6,971 nucleotides of DNA from an uncultured Verrucomicrobiota bacterium (GCA_903930165.1 CAIYXO010000063.1:1-6971), one strand, 5' to 3'; positions 1-6,636 are shown, numbered from the stretch's first letter. Made by a program: numbers and translations. The notes: generated by a model from the letters alone, not told the origin.

Positions 1-611
1 AAGATCGCGGTGAAGGTGGTGTTGATCGCGGAGATCAGCATCTGCGCGCCCATGACCTTGGAGAAGCTGTCGTAGAATCCGCGGAAACGCTCGGCGATCT
101 CGCGTCCCGTGGCCGTGTAGAGGTTGTCCTCGCCGGCGTCGGGTTCGGCGCCGAAGTCCAGGCGGACCGAGAGGAACAGGCTCACGGCGACGACGACCCC
201 GATGATGAGCGAGACCGTCTCGACCGTGGCGGTGCGGGCGTACTGGCCGACGTTGGCGAGCTTCGACTTCACCATCGTGAGCGCGGTCACCTTGAGGCTC
301 GCGAGGTCGGTGAAGGGCAGTTCCACCCCGATCCGCTCGGCGTACCCGACCACCGCCGGGATCGTCTCGTCGGCGATCTTGGGCAGGGCGACGTACGCGT
401 GCTTGATGAAGAAGTAGAACCCGGCCGTCACGCCCCCGAGAAGGACGACGAAGAGCGCCAAACCCAACCAGCGGCTGCGTCCGAAGGAGAGGAGGTTCAG
501 GGCGAAGTAGGCGAAGAGCGCGGTGATCAGCGGCGTGGCCAACTGCAACACCCCCACCAGCAGCAGGAGGATGCAGATGAACACGTACGAGATCCGGTTG
601 GGTTTGCCCAT
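1..611 (-). CDS. AI-2E family transporter, N-terminal part (cut by window edge)
   Basis: The visible 203 residues start at the ATG at 611-609 and run off the left edge without a stop. The protein is an integral inner-membrane protein of the AI-2E/PerM-like family, whose members export small molecules or act as cation/proton antiporters; the substrate cannot be read from sequence. Hydrophobic segments lie at about residues 8-24, 28-42, 49-70 and 133-151. A soluble loop (about 71-130) separates the third and fourth. The amphipathic stretch FYDSFSKVMGAQ (179-190), followed by an Ile/Asn-rich segment, resembles the region before the later helices in this family. Members usually have about 350-400 residues, so roughly half is missing. 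The start lies 49 bases after the stop of the acetyltransferase gene on the same strand, so the two may be cotranscribed. No Shine-Dalgarno sequence precedes the ATG. The upstream frame stays open but gives no family-like sequence, so this ATG is preferred. Confidence 0.8.
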   Translation of the reverse strand, partial: MGKPNRISYVFICILLLLVGVLQLATPLITALFAYFALNLLSFGRSRWLGLALFVVLLGGVTAGFYFFIKHAYVALPKIADETIPAVVGYAERIGVELPFTDLASLKVTALTMVKSKLANVGQYARTATVETVSLIIGVVVAVSLFLSVRLDFGAEPDAGEDNLYTATGREIAERFRGFYDSFSKVMGAQMLISAINTTFTAI

Positions 612-660
612 GTGGAAGGAAGATGTGGTATGCGACCGAGAAGCGCCATGACGCGCTGGT

Positions 661-1167
661 TCAGGTTTCGATGAGGCGCTCCATGTAGACCACGTCCAGC
701 CAGCGGTCGAACTTGTACCCGACCTGGCGGAACAGCCCGACCTTCTCGAATCCGAACCGCGCGTGCAGGCGGACGCTCGCCTCGTTGGCGGCGTCGATCG
801 CCGCGATGACCGCCCGCAACCCCCTTTCCTTCGCCGCGGGGATCAACGGTTCCAACAGCCGCGAACCCAGGCCGCATCCCCGCTGGTCGGCGGCGACGTA
901 GACCGAGTTCTCCGCGGTGAACCGGTAGCCCATCCGGTCGTGGTAGGGATTCAGGGCGCTCCAGCCGAGGACGCGTCCCGTCTGCGGATCCTCGGCGACG
1001 AACATGGCGTAACGGCCCCGCTCATGGGCCTCGAACCACGCCTCGCGATGCTCCAGCGTCCGAGGCTCGTAATCGTAGGTGGCCGTAGTCGTCAGGACCG
1101 CGTCGTTGTAGATGGCGAGGATGCCCGGGCAATCGGTCCGGCGTGCGGGTCGGATGAATGGTTCCAT
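661..1167 (-). CDS. GNAT family N-acetyltransferase (phosphinothricin acetyltransferase-like)
   Basis: This is a 168-residue cytoplasmic protein of the Gcn5-related N-acetyltransferase fold, which transfers acetyl from acetyl-CoA to an amine. The N-terminus IRPARRTDCPGILAIYND (5-22) and the C-terminal DRWLDVVYMER (154-164) match the phosphinothricin/methionine-sulfone acetyltransferase-like subgroup (COG1247). The acetyl-CoA pyrophosphate-binding motif A is visible as QRGCGLG (95-101), after the beta-strand SVYVAAD. The segment NEASVRLHARFGFEKVG (128-144) is the typical motif B region. Its length equals the usual family length of about 165-180. The frame is open far upstream, into the dehydrogenase gene, but the ATG at 1167 is where family similarity begins, so it is taken as the start. 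No clear Shine-Dalgarno sequence is present, and an inverted repeat lies just upstream (1174-1197). The real substrate is unknown; members acetylate glufosinate-like compounds, methionine derivatives or other amines, and resistance should not be assumed. Confidence 0.9.
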   Translation of the reverse strand: MEPFIRPARRTDCPGILAIYNDAVLTTTATYDYEPRTLEHREAWFEAHERGRYAMFVAEDPQTGRVLGWSALNPYHDRMGYRFTAENSVYVAADQRGCGLGSRLLEPLIPAAKERGLRAVIAAIDAANEASVRLHARFGFEKVGLFRQVGYKFDRWLDVVYMERLIET

Positions 1168-1173
1168 GGTCGT

Positions 1174-1197
1174 CTGCCGCCTTCGGCTGCGCGGCAG
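1174..1197. repeat. Inverted repeat in the acetyltransferase leader
   Basis: A perfect 7-base inverted repeat (CTGCCGC at 1174-1180, GCGGCAG at 1191-1197) flanks a 10-base loop. It ends six bases upstream of the acetyltransferase ATG on the minus strand, where a ribosome binding site would normally sit. It could fold in the 5' leader of that mRNA or form an operator. No T-run follows on either strand, so it is not a classical terminator. At this base composition it may be chance. Confidence 0.35.
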
Positions 1198-1285
1198 TCT
1201 CCCCACGCCCCCTTCCCGGGCCAAGCCTTTCGGATCCCGTGATGACCGGATCCCATTCATGGTTTCCCGGCCGGCGTCCGGAGCC

Positions 1286-1315
1286 GGTCCGTCGCCACGG
1301 CGAAGCCTCCGGACC
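1286..1315. repeat. Bulged inverted repeat in the dehydrogenase-acetyltransferase gap
   Basis: Outer arms GGTCCG (1286-1291) and CGGACC (1310-1315) are perfectly complementary. Directly inside, TCGC (1292-1295) and GCGA (1300-1303) form a second stem with a four-base loop. The two stems could stack as a 10-bp hairpin with a six-base asymmetric bulge (1304-1309). It lies midway in the 253-base region between the dehydrogenase stop and the acetyltransferase start. It may be a structured leader or part of a dispersed intergenic repeat; the window alone cannot tell. An 8-base direct repeat (CGGATCCC at 1231-1238 and 1247-1254) lies nearby. I see no small gene in this gap. Confidence 0.35.
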
Positions 1316-1403
1316 CTACAGATTCCCCAACATTGGAAGAGAGGTCGGCCACGCGATGGATGCCACCGTGTACGCCGCTGTCCCGGAACTGGATTTTCCC
1401 GCT

Positions 1404-1419
1404 CCCGATTCCAACCGGG
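1404..1419 (-). terminator. Possible hairpin directly after the dehydrogenase stop
   Basis: The segment reads on the minus strand as CCCGGTTGGAATCGGG, which can form a six-base-pair stem (one G-U pair) with loop TGGA. It begins one base after the TGA of the dehydrogenase gene. The position suits transcription termination or protection of the 3' end. The stem is short and no T-tract follows, so termination, if any, would not be of the classical intrinsic type. Confidence 0.3.
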
Positions 1420-1420
1420 C

Positions 1421-4400
1421 TCACCGCCTACCCAGGAGGAACGCCAACAGCTGGTGGAACTCCTTCTCCGGGATCGCCTCGCCGAAGTTGTCCGGCATGA
1501 GCGAAAGCGGGCTCTCCTCACGTTTCGCGACTTCGGCCTTGGGCACGTTGAACTCCGCGCCGGTGCCGTTGGCCAGCACGAGCAGGGCCCCCTCTTCGCG
1601 CCGGAACAGCCCGACCATCGTCTCACCGTCCTTCAGCGTCAGCACCGTCTGGCGGAAGGCGTGGTCCACGTTGCGGTTCGGGTCGAGGATGTCCTCGCAC
1701 AGGCGCTCCACGCCGCGGTTGCCGATGCCGGTCAACTGCGGACCGACCAGGCCGCCCTGTCCGTCGATCTGGTGACACGGGGCGCAATGGGTCTGATACA
1801 CCTTCAACCCTGCGGCCGGATCCGCCGCAGCACCGGCATGGGCCGACCTGCGCGTGGCGATGAGCTTCTCGCGGCCCTCGTCCGCCGGCGGAAGCCCTTT
1901 CGTGAGGGCATCCATCCGCGCGGCCCAGTCCTTCGGGTTCGCCCGTTCGATCCGCGAACGGGCTCCGGTCAACTGCAGCAACCGCGGCGAGGCCAGGCCC
2001 TGTTCGACCGCCTGGAGAAAGGCCTCGGCGCCGTCGCGGCTCGCGATCAGGGCGACCGCCCACGCCTGCTGGACCCGGTAGGGTACACCACGCAACGCCG
2101 ACACCACCGCGGCACGCGCCTCAGGGACGGCAGTCTCCGCAAGGACGGCTCCGAGGCGTTCACGCAGGGCCGCCGGCTGGGTAGGGTCGGCGAGGACGGG
2201 CGCAACGGCGGCGACTCCTTCCGTCGGCGCCAAGGCGACCAGCCCGCGTCCGGCCGCGACGCGGGCCTCCGGCTCGCCGGCCGTCGTGAAGAGCCGTCGG
2301 AGATGGGGTGCGAGTTCCTTGAGACCGAGCCGGGAGGCCATCTCCGCGGCGCCCGAAATCCGTTCGGCCAAAGCCCGAGGCGAAACCGGCGGCAACGCCG
2401 GCGCCCCTTCCACCCCCCCGACGGCCAGCCAGGCATAGGCGTCGCCGGTGTCGCCGTCGGCGAACTCCAGCACCACGCGGCGGCCGGCGACCTTGGCGGT
2501 ATCCCAGGTGACTCGGGTCACGGCGTCGTTCCTCGGCGGCCAGGCCTCGAAGAGGATCTCACCGGTCTCCGCCGAACGCAGAAGGGCGGCGTTCACCTTC
2601 TTGCCGGGCTTGTCCGGGTAGCCGTCATGGCCACAGAGCCAGAACGAAACGGCGGGGCCGGCGACGAACACCGGCGACCGGAGCGTCCCGGTCTTCTGTT
2701 CGCCCCGGGCGATGCTGGAGAGCACCCGGACGACCTGGCCGTCCGCGGTCTTGCGGTCCTGCCAATCCCACGGGCTCTCGGTCGGAACCTTCTCCACCGG
2801 GACGTTGCCCCATCCGGCCGAGGCGTCGTCGGCGAGCAGGCCCGTCGCCAATTCCACACCCCACGCCTTCAAGGCGTCGGGCATCGCCAGGCCCCTCTGC
2901 TGGAGGCCCTGTTCGATCGACCGGAACAACGCGAGCTGGAAGTCGCCCTGCCCCGCGAAGCGTGCCCGCACCACGGAAGCCAGCCGCGGCAGTTCCGATT
3001 CCGGCGCATGACGGGCCGCATGACGCAGGGCCTCCGACAAGGTCGGCGAGGACTTGTCGGAAAGCCGCTCGACCTGGCCGAGCAGGAAACGTGAGGCCGC
3101 GGCCGAAGGGATCGAGATGGCCACGTCGGAGACCGCGGCCAATTCCGTCGGCGTGGCCTTGCCGGAATCGACGAAGGACCCGAAGACACCTTCGTCCCGG
3201 AGTTGGTCCCGGAGCGACTTCCGCAACGTGTAGACGAGATGGGTGTCGGCCGGATCGGACTTCGCGAGGACGGCCGCGACCGCGGCGACGCCGGGTCCCG
3301 AGGGGGAACGGCCCAACGCCTCGGCTGCGCACCGGCGGACCAACGCGTCGGTGTCGGCGATGCCGGCGATGGCGACCCGGGTGGCCACCTGAACGAGATC
3401 CTCGTTGGGAACCAGCCGGCGCGAGGCCCGGTAATGGACGTCGTTGGCGAGCCGCTGGGCATGGACCCTCACCACCGGACTCGCGTCCTGGGAAGCCGCG
3501 CCCAACTCGACCGCGGCCAGCGAGCCGAGGCGCTGGAGCATCCAAAGCGCATGGACACGGGCCCGGATGGCCGCGGGGTCCGCGCCGGTGGCACGCCGGA
3601 GCGAAGCACGGACCGGAGCCACGGCGGCGTTTCCGAACCGGTCCTCCAGCTCGGCCATCGCCATCAGGCGCCGCGGCAGGCTCGGCGACCCGAGTTCCCC
3701 GACCAACCCGTCGAGGTCCTGGGCCAACGCCGCCGGGCGGAGATTCGGCTTCCCGTCCGCCTTGCGGTGGACGATGCGCCAGAGACGTCCCCGTTCGCGG
3801 TCACGGCCCGGATGGGTCAGCGGCACCTCGTAGTGTCCGATGATCCGGTTGTAGAAGTCGGCGACGTAGAGCGCTCCGTCCGGCCCGAGCGTGGTGTCCA
3901 CGGGCCGGAACCACGGATCGGTCGAGGTCAGGAAGTCGGGCTGCTCCACCGCCTTCGGAGTCGAACCCACGAACTCGATCCGGTCGCGGTTGAGCCGGCT
4001 GGTCATGACGTTCCCGATCAGGAACATGTCCTTGTACTCGGCCGGCCAGAGGTCGTCTTCGTAGTAGAGCGCGCCGTCGATCGCCGTGCTGCCGTGGGCG
4101 TGCTCGAGCATCACGGGCGCGAAGCCGAGGCCGTCATGCGGTTTGCCGAAGCTCGGATAGTAACCGCCTTCCAGCAGCTGGTAGATCGGTGCGCTGTGGC
4201 AGTCGCTCGAATACAGGTTGCCCCGTGCGTCCCAGGCGAGGCCGAACGGGTTCACCTGACCATGCGTGTGATGCTCGATGCGCGAGCCGTCCAGGCGGAT
4301 GCGGTAGGTGTTGCCGGAGTTCAGGTCCACGTGGCTGCCGTCACGGGCGGTCACGTGGGAGTCGTTGTTGAAGCCGTGGGTCGCGTAGAGCCAGCCGTCG

Positions 4401-4978
4401 AAGCCGCGCCGGAACGACGCCTGGTTCCCATGCGTGTCCCGGGTGTGGTCGAACGGCCCGTACAACGCCGTCCGCTTGTCGGCCTTGCCGTCGCCGTCGG
4501 TGTCCTCGAGCAGCCAGATGTTGGGAATGCTCCAGACGACCGCCTTCCAGCGTCCGTCGCCGCCGCGGAACGGATGGACGCCAATGGGGATGTTCAGGCC
4601 GCCCGCGAACTCGGTCACCTTCCCAGCCCTGCCGTCCGGACCGAAGTCCTCGAAGATCATCAGGCGATCCCTGCCGGTCCGGTCCGCGGGCGCCGGCCAC
4701 GGGTACTCGATGCTGGTCGTGACCCACAGCCTTCCCGTCGCGTCGAACGCGAGGTTCATCGGCTTGTTGATGTCCGGTTCCGCGGCCACGAGCTGGATCT
4801 CGAAGCCCTCGGGCAGACGGAACTGCGGGCGTTGGTCGGACGGCGGACGCGGGTCCGTGGTGCGGACGCCGAGGTTCAGCTCCTCGTCGGCGGCACGCAG
4901 CGGGGGCGTCGCAGCCAAGGACGCGGCCATGACGACAGAAGACAGAACGGCTCGGCGGAAGGCGGTCACGGGGAACAC
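1421..4978 (-). CDS. PVC-type haem-binding dehydrogenase: beta-propeller, HEAT-like repeats, C-terminal cytochrome c
   Basis: This 1185-residue protein is probably secreted and bears c-type haem. It starts at GTG 4978, which gives a Sec signal peptide: basic FRRA, hydrophobic core to about residue 24, likely cleavage near LRAA (27-30). The only nearby alternative, ATG at residue 17, would remove the charged N-region. Residues about 50-405 match the putative membrane-bound dehydrogenase domain of Planctomycetes/Verrucomicrobia (TIGR02604 type): FRLPEGFEI, the acidic loop DTDGDGKAD (159-167), NPFGLAWD (243-250) and YVADFYNRIIGHYE (371-384). Residues about 410-700 and 865-1030 are Ala/Leu/Arg-rich HEAT-like helices. 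A beta-rich module sits between them (about 735-860). The C-terminal cytochrome domain (TIGR02603 type) has one haem site, CAPCH (1065-1069), and a likely axial Met in SLMPDNF (Met1161). Known families with this architecture are predicted periplasmic redox enzymes, perhaps acting on sugars or alcohols; the substrate is unknown. There is no membrane anchor after the signal peptide. It lies 11 bases downstream of the membrane protein gene, probably in one operon. Confidence 0.93.
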   Translation of the reverse strand: MFPVTAFRRAVLSSVVMAASLAATPPLRAADEELNLGVRTTDPRPPSDQRPQFRLPEGFEIQLVAAEPDINKPMNLAFDATGRLWVTTSIEYPWPAPADRTGRDRLMIFEDFGPDGRAGKVTEFAGGLNIPIGVHPFRGGDGRWKAVVWSIPNIWLLEDTDGDGKADKRTALYGPFDHTRDTHGNQASFRRGFDGWLYATHGFNNDSHVTARDGSHVDLNSGNTYRIRLDGSRIEHHTHGQVNPFGLAWDARGNLYSSDCHSAPIYQLLEGGYYPSFGKPHDGLGFAPVMLEHAHGSTAIDGALYYEDDLWPAEYKDMFLIGNVMTSRLNRDRIEFVGSTPKAVEQPDFLTSTDPWFRPVDTTLGPDGALYVADFYNRIIGHYEVPLTHPGRDRERGRLWRIVHRKADGKPNLRPAALAQDLDGLVGELGSPSLPRRLMAMAELEDRFGNAAVAPVRASLRRATGADPAAIRARVHALWMLQRLGSLAAVELGAASQDASPVVRVHAQRLANDVHYRASRRLVPNEDLVQVATRVAIAGIADTDALVRRCAAEALGRSPSGPGVAAVAAVLAKSDPADTHLVYTLRKSLRDQLRDEGVFGSFVDSGKATPTELAAVSDVAISIPSAAASRFLLGQVERLSDKSSPTLSEALRHAARHAPESELPRLASVVRARFAGQGDFQLALFRSIEQGLQQRGLAMPDALKAWGVELATGLLADDASAGWGNVPVEKVPTESPWDWQDRKTADGQVVRVLSSIARGEQKTGTLRSPVFVAGPAVSFWLCGHDGYPDKPGKKVNAALLRSAETGEILFEAWPPRNDAVTRVTWDTAKVAGRRVVLEFADGDTGDAYAWLAVGGVEGAPALPPVSPRALAERISGAAEMASRLGLKELAPHLRRLFTTAGEPEARVAAGRGLVALAPTEGVAAVAPVLADPTQPAALRERLGAVLAETAVPEARAAVVSALRGVPYRVQQAWAVALIASRDGAEAFLQAVEQGLASPRLLQLTGARSRIERANPKDWAARMDALTKGLPPADEGREKLIATRRSAHAGAAADPAAGLKVYQTHCAPCHQIDGQGGLVGPQLTGIGNRGVERLCEDILDPNRNVDHAFRQTVLTLKDGETMVGLFRREEGALLVLANGTGAEFNVPKAEVAKREESPLSLMPDNFGEAIPEKEFHQLLAFLLGRR

Positions 4979-4989
4979 GGACGTGGACG

Positions 4990-5712
4990 TTACGTGGAAA
5001 TTCGGTCCGGGAAAGACTTCGGAGAAGGCGACCCGTGGAGAACCCTACGTTGAGAAGCCGCCCTTTGCGACGCGGCCGGCATCCATTTCCGCAGCATTCC
5101 GTGCGTGGGCAGGTACACCACCGCGAGGAGGCCGGCCATCCACGCGACCAGGAATGCCGGGGCCGGCATCCACGACTGGGGTCGGGCGTCGTCGAATCCG
5201 AAGACGTAGTTCACGTTGTTCGGAACCAGCTTCCCCGCGTGCTCCGGACCGGCGGGCGGCAAGAGGAAGTAGGCGATCAGGCATGCCGTCCATCCGAGCG
5301 CCGTCCACGCCGGCAAGGCCCGGCGGTCGTAGCCCGTGCACCGCACCGCGTACACGAGCAGGAACGGCAGCCACCCGTGGAAGAGGGAGAGTCCGCGGAG
5401 GAACAGCGACCGCCCGGGATCGAACAAGTAGGCGGTCATCCCCACCAGACGTCCGCCCGCGAGCTGGAAGGCGAAGTCGGCACACCAGAGCGCCTGCGGC
5501 AGCAGGATGCCGACGGCGGCCATCGAGAGCAGGAGGGCGTTCTCCATCCACAGGCCGACCAGGGTCAGGAACAGCGCGAGGTCGCAGAAGTAGAGGAAGT
5601 TCGTCGGACCGTACTTCGACCAGTAGACCGGCACGAGCACCGCCATGAAGGCGGTGAAGGCCAGCTTGGGCAGGAGGGGAATCCGGCGGGTATCGGAGAC
5701 GATGTCGTTCAT
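4990..5712 (-). CDS. Conserved multi-pass membrane protein of unknown function
   Basis: This is a 240-residue integral membrane protein from the ATG at 5712. A TTG seven codons upstream (5733) is also in frame but adds only VSECGV-type sequence, so the ATG is preferred. About six hydrophobic segments are visible, near residues 13-30, 36-54, 58-76, 111-127, 134-152 and 184-202. Motifs that look conserved are YWSKYGPTNFLYFCDLALF (30-48), WMENALLLSM (55-64), GYDRRALPAWT (128-138), PNNVNYVFGF (164-173) and LPTH (201-204). I recognise these as typical of an uncharacterised membrane protein family seen in Planctomycetes and Verrucomicrobia, recalled rather than searched. The last 25 residues are polar and basic and probably cytoplasmic. 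No catalytic motif, haem site or known transporter signature is seen. The stop lies 11 bases before the start of the cytochrome dehydrogenase, which suggests cotranscription. An anchoring or electron-transfer link is possible but is only inference. No Shine-Dalgarno sequence precedes the start. Confidence 0.85.
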   Translation of the reverse strand: MNDIVSDTRRIPLLPKLAFTAFMAVLVPVYWSKYGPTNFLYFCDLALFLTLVGLWMENALLLSMAAVGILLPQALWCADFAFQLAGGRLVGMTAYLFDPGRSLFLRGLSLFHGWLPFLLVYAVRCTGYDRRALPAWTALGWTACLIAYFLLPPAGPEHAGKLVPNNVNYVFGFDDARPQSWMPAPAFLVAWMAGLLAVVYLPTHGMLRKWMPAASQRAASQRRVLHGSPSPKSFPDRIST

Positions 5713-5800
5713 GACACCGCATTCACTAACCAAGGGATTTCAGCACCGGTGAATCGGAACTTCCCAAGGCCGAATCGAGGGAGTCGATGGTGCGGGCGAA

Positions 5801-5855
5801 CCAGGGTTCCCTGGCGGGGCTCGCCGCCGACCGGCCCGGTCCTCGACGAGGCCGG
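5801..5855. repeat. Cluster of overlapping palindromes after the toxin gene
   Basis: The gap between the PIN toxin stop (5870) and the membrane protein start (5712) holds several palindromes within 55 bases. They are CCAGGGTTCCCTGG (5801-5814), ACCGGCCCGGT (5830-5840), CCTCGACGAGG (5841-5851), and a 6-bp stem pairing 5831-5836 with 5850-5855. They would form GC-rich hairpins downstream of the toxin-antitoxin operon and may end transcription or block decay of the mRNA. No T-tract follows, so classical intrinsic termination is not shown. The rest of the gap (5713-5800) should hold the promoter of the membrane protein operon, but I see no convincing -35/-10 pair there. Confidence 0.4.
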
Positions 5856-5869
5856 CTCACTCCGCGGGA

Positions 5870-6283
5870 TCACGGCCGAGCCACAGCGTCGGGCACGAGA
5901 TACGCATTCGGGATGCCGGTATCCAGGGTGGCCAAGCGGGCCTCGTGGGAATCGGCGAGAAGCAGCAGGTGCGCATCGGTCGTCTGCGAGGAGGTCAGGC
6001 ACCATCCGGGCCACCGGTCCGAGGCTTGGTCGTCCGGAACGAACTCATGCCGACGCCCCAGGACGGCCAGCATCCCCTCCAGAACCTCGCCGGCCTCGCC
6101 CACTGTGATCCGCCCGCCGGTTCGCTGGACCGAGACGCGGACGAACCCGAGCTGCGGAATGGCGGACGTCAGGATCCGGTCCCGTGCCGACAGCGATGCG
6201 ATCCAGGACGTCACCTTCCGATGGTCCCGATGGTCGGACCAGCCCCAGGCCACCAGGACATTGACGTCGAGGAGGAATCTCAC
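5870..6283 (-). CDS. VapC-like PIN-domain ribonuclease toxin
   Basis: This is a 137-residue PIN-domain protein, the toxin of a type II toxin-antitoxin pair; VapC toxins cut RNA using a Mg2+ site built from acidic residues. The start is the GTG at 6283, which overlaps the antitoxin stop (GTGA), although the frame is open further upstream. From here the protein opens with the standard PIN strand MRFLLDVNVLVAW (Asp6). Other expected residues are Asp103 in TTDAHLLLLA and Asp121 in LATLDTGI. The second conserved acid, normally Glu in a segment like TELGFVR, is Gln44 here (IPQLGFVR, 42-49). Related PIN proteins with Gln or Asn in this region come to mind, so activity is not excluded. The length is normal for the family (about 130-145). 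Translation is probably coupled to the antitoxin. The antitoxin would bind and silence the toxin, and the complex would probably repress the shared promoter. Confidence 0.87.
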   Translation of the reverse strand: MRFLLDVNVLVAWGWSDHRDHRKVTSWIASLSARDRILTSAIPQLGFVRVSVQRTGGRITVGEAGEVLEGMLAVLGRRHEFVPDDQASDRWPGWCLTSSQTTDAHLLLLADSHEARLATLDTGIPNAYLVPDAVARP

Positions 6284-6522
6284 GGGAAGTCGGCCATGAT
6301 TTCCCGGACCGTCTCGAGGGTGAGCTGCGGATGGCCGGCCAGCGGTGCGAAGACCGTCGCGCCCGTGAGCGGGCAAAGGACCCTGCCGGGCTTCTCCGGT
6401 GCAACGGGCCGCGCCCCGGCCCGACGCCGCAGGAATTCGGAAAGCGTCAGCTTTTCACGGCGAGCCTCGCCACGGATGCGGCGGGCTTCCGCAGCCGTCA
6501 CCCTGAATGTCAGCGTCGTCAT
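6280..6522 (-). CDS. Ribbon-helix-helix-like antitoxin (VapB/CopG type) paired with the PIN toxin
   Basis: This is an 80-residue protein from the ATG at 6522. Residues 1-35 look like a ribbon-helix-helix DNA-binding unit: beta-strand TTLTFRVT (2-9), helix AAEARRIRGEARREK (10-24), then the turn-helix LTLSEFLRRRA (25-35). The C-terminal part (about 45-80), with CPLTGATVFAP (50-60) and the helix LTLETVREIMADFP (67-80), probably wraps around the toxin, as VapB tails do. The stop codon overlaps the toxin GTG by four bases, the usual antitoxin-first order. It therefore probably neutralises the VapC-like protein and represses its own operon. The bases just upstream (CTGACAGG before ATG) give only a poor, too-close ribosome binding site. 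The family assignment rests on pattern and gene pairing, not on a search. Confidence 0.83.
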   Translation of the reverse strand: MTTLTFRVTAAEARRIRGEARREKLTLSEFLRRRAGARPVAPEKPGRVLCPLTGATVFAPLAGHPQLTLETVREIMADFP

Positions 6523-6636
6523 CCTGTCAGACCGTCTTACACGCAGGTGCCAGGGTCAAGATCGAGGCCCCAAACGGATCGATGCAGAAGGGAATGTCAC
6601 GCGACGGACCGGAGCGGGCGGAGAACGGGATGGGAA

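Noticed and set aside
661..1626. Extended acetyltransferase frame starting inside the dehydrogenase gene
   Set aside because: The extra N-terminal part is low-complexity, Arg/Ser-rich sequence unlike GNAT proteins; similarity starts at the ATG at 1167, which gives the normal family length.
1112..3094. Long plus-strand open frame (660 codons) opposite the dehydrogenase
   Set aside because: It is a shadow of the minus-strand gene: Arg/Gly/Pro-rich with no domain pattern, while the opposite strand encodes clear propeller, HEAT-like and cytochrome motifs.
3203..5053. Long plus-strand open frame (616 codons) opposite the propeller region
   Set aside because: It is an antisense shadow in GC-rich DNA; its protein is rich in Val, Arg, Gly and Asp with no recognisable fold, and it crosses the end of the membrane protein gene.
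5713..5733. TTG start that lengthens the membrane protein by seven residues
   Set aside because: The ATG at 5712 is a stronger start codon, and the added residues contribute no signal or conserved sequence.
5787..6299. Plus-strand open frame across the toxin gene and its downstream gap
   Set aside because: It is low-complexity, Arg/Ser/Pro-rich sequence antisense to a clear PIN-domain gene.
6534..6559. Sigma-70-like promoter for the toxin-antitoxin genes (TTGACC with TAAGAC)
   Set aside because: The spacer is only 14 bases and the -10 match is poor, so it cannot be called from sequence alone.
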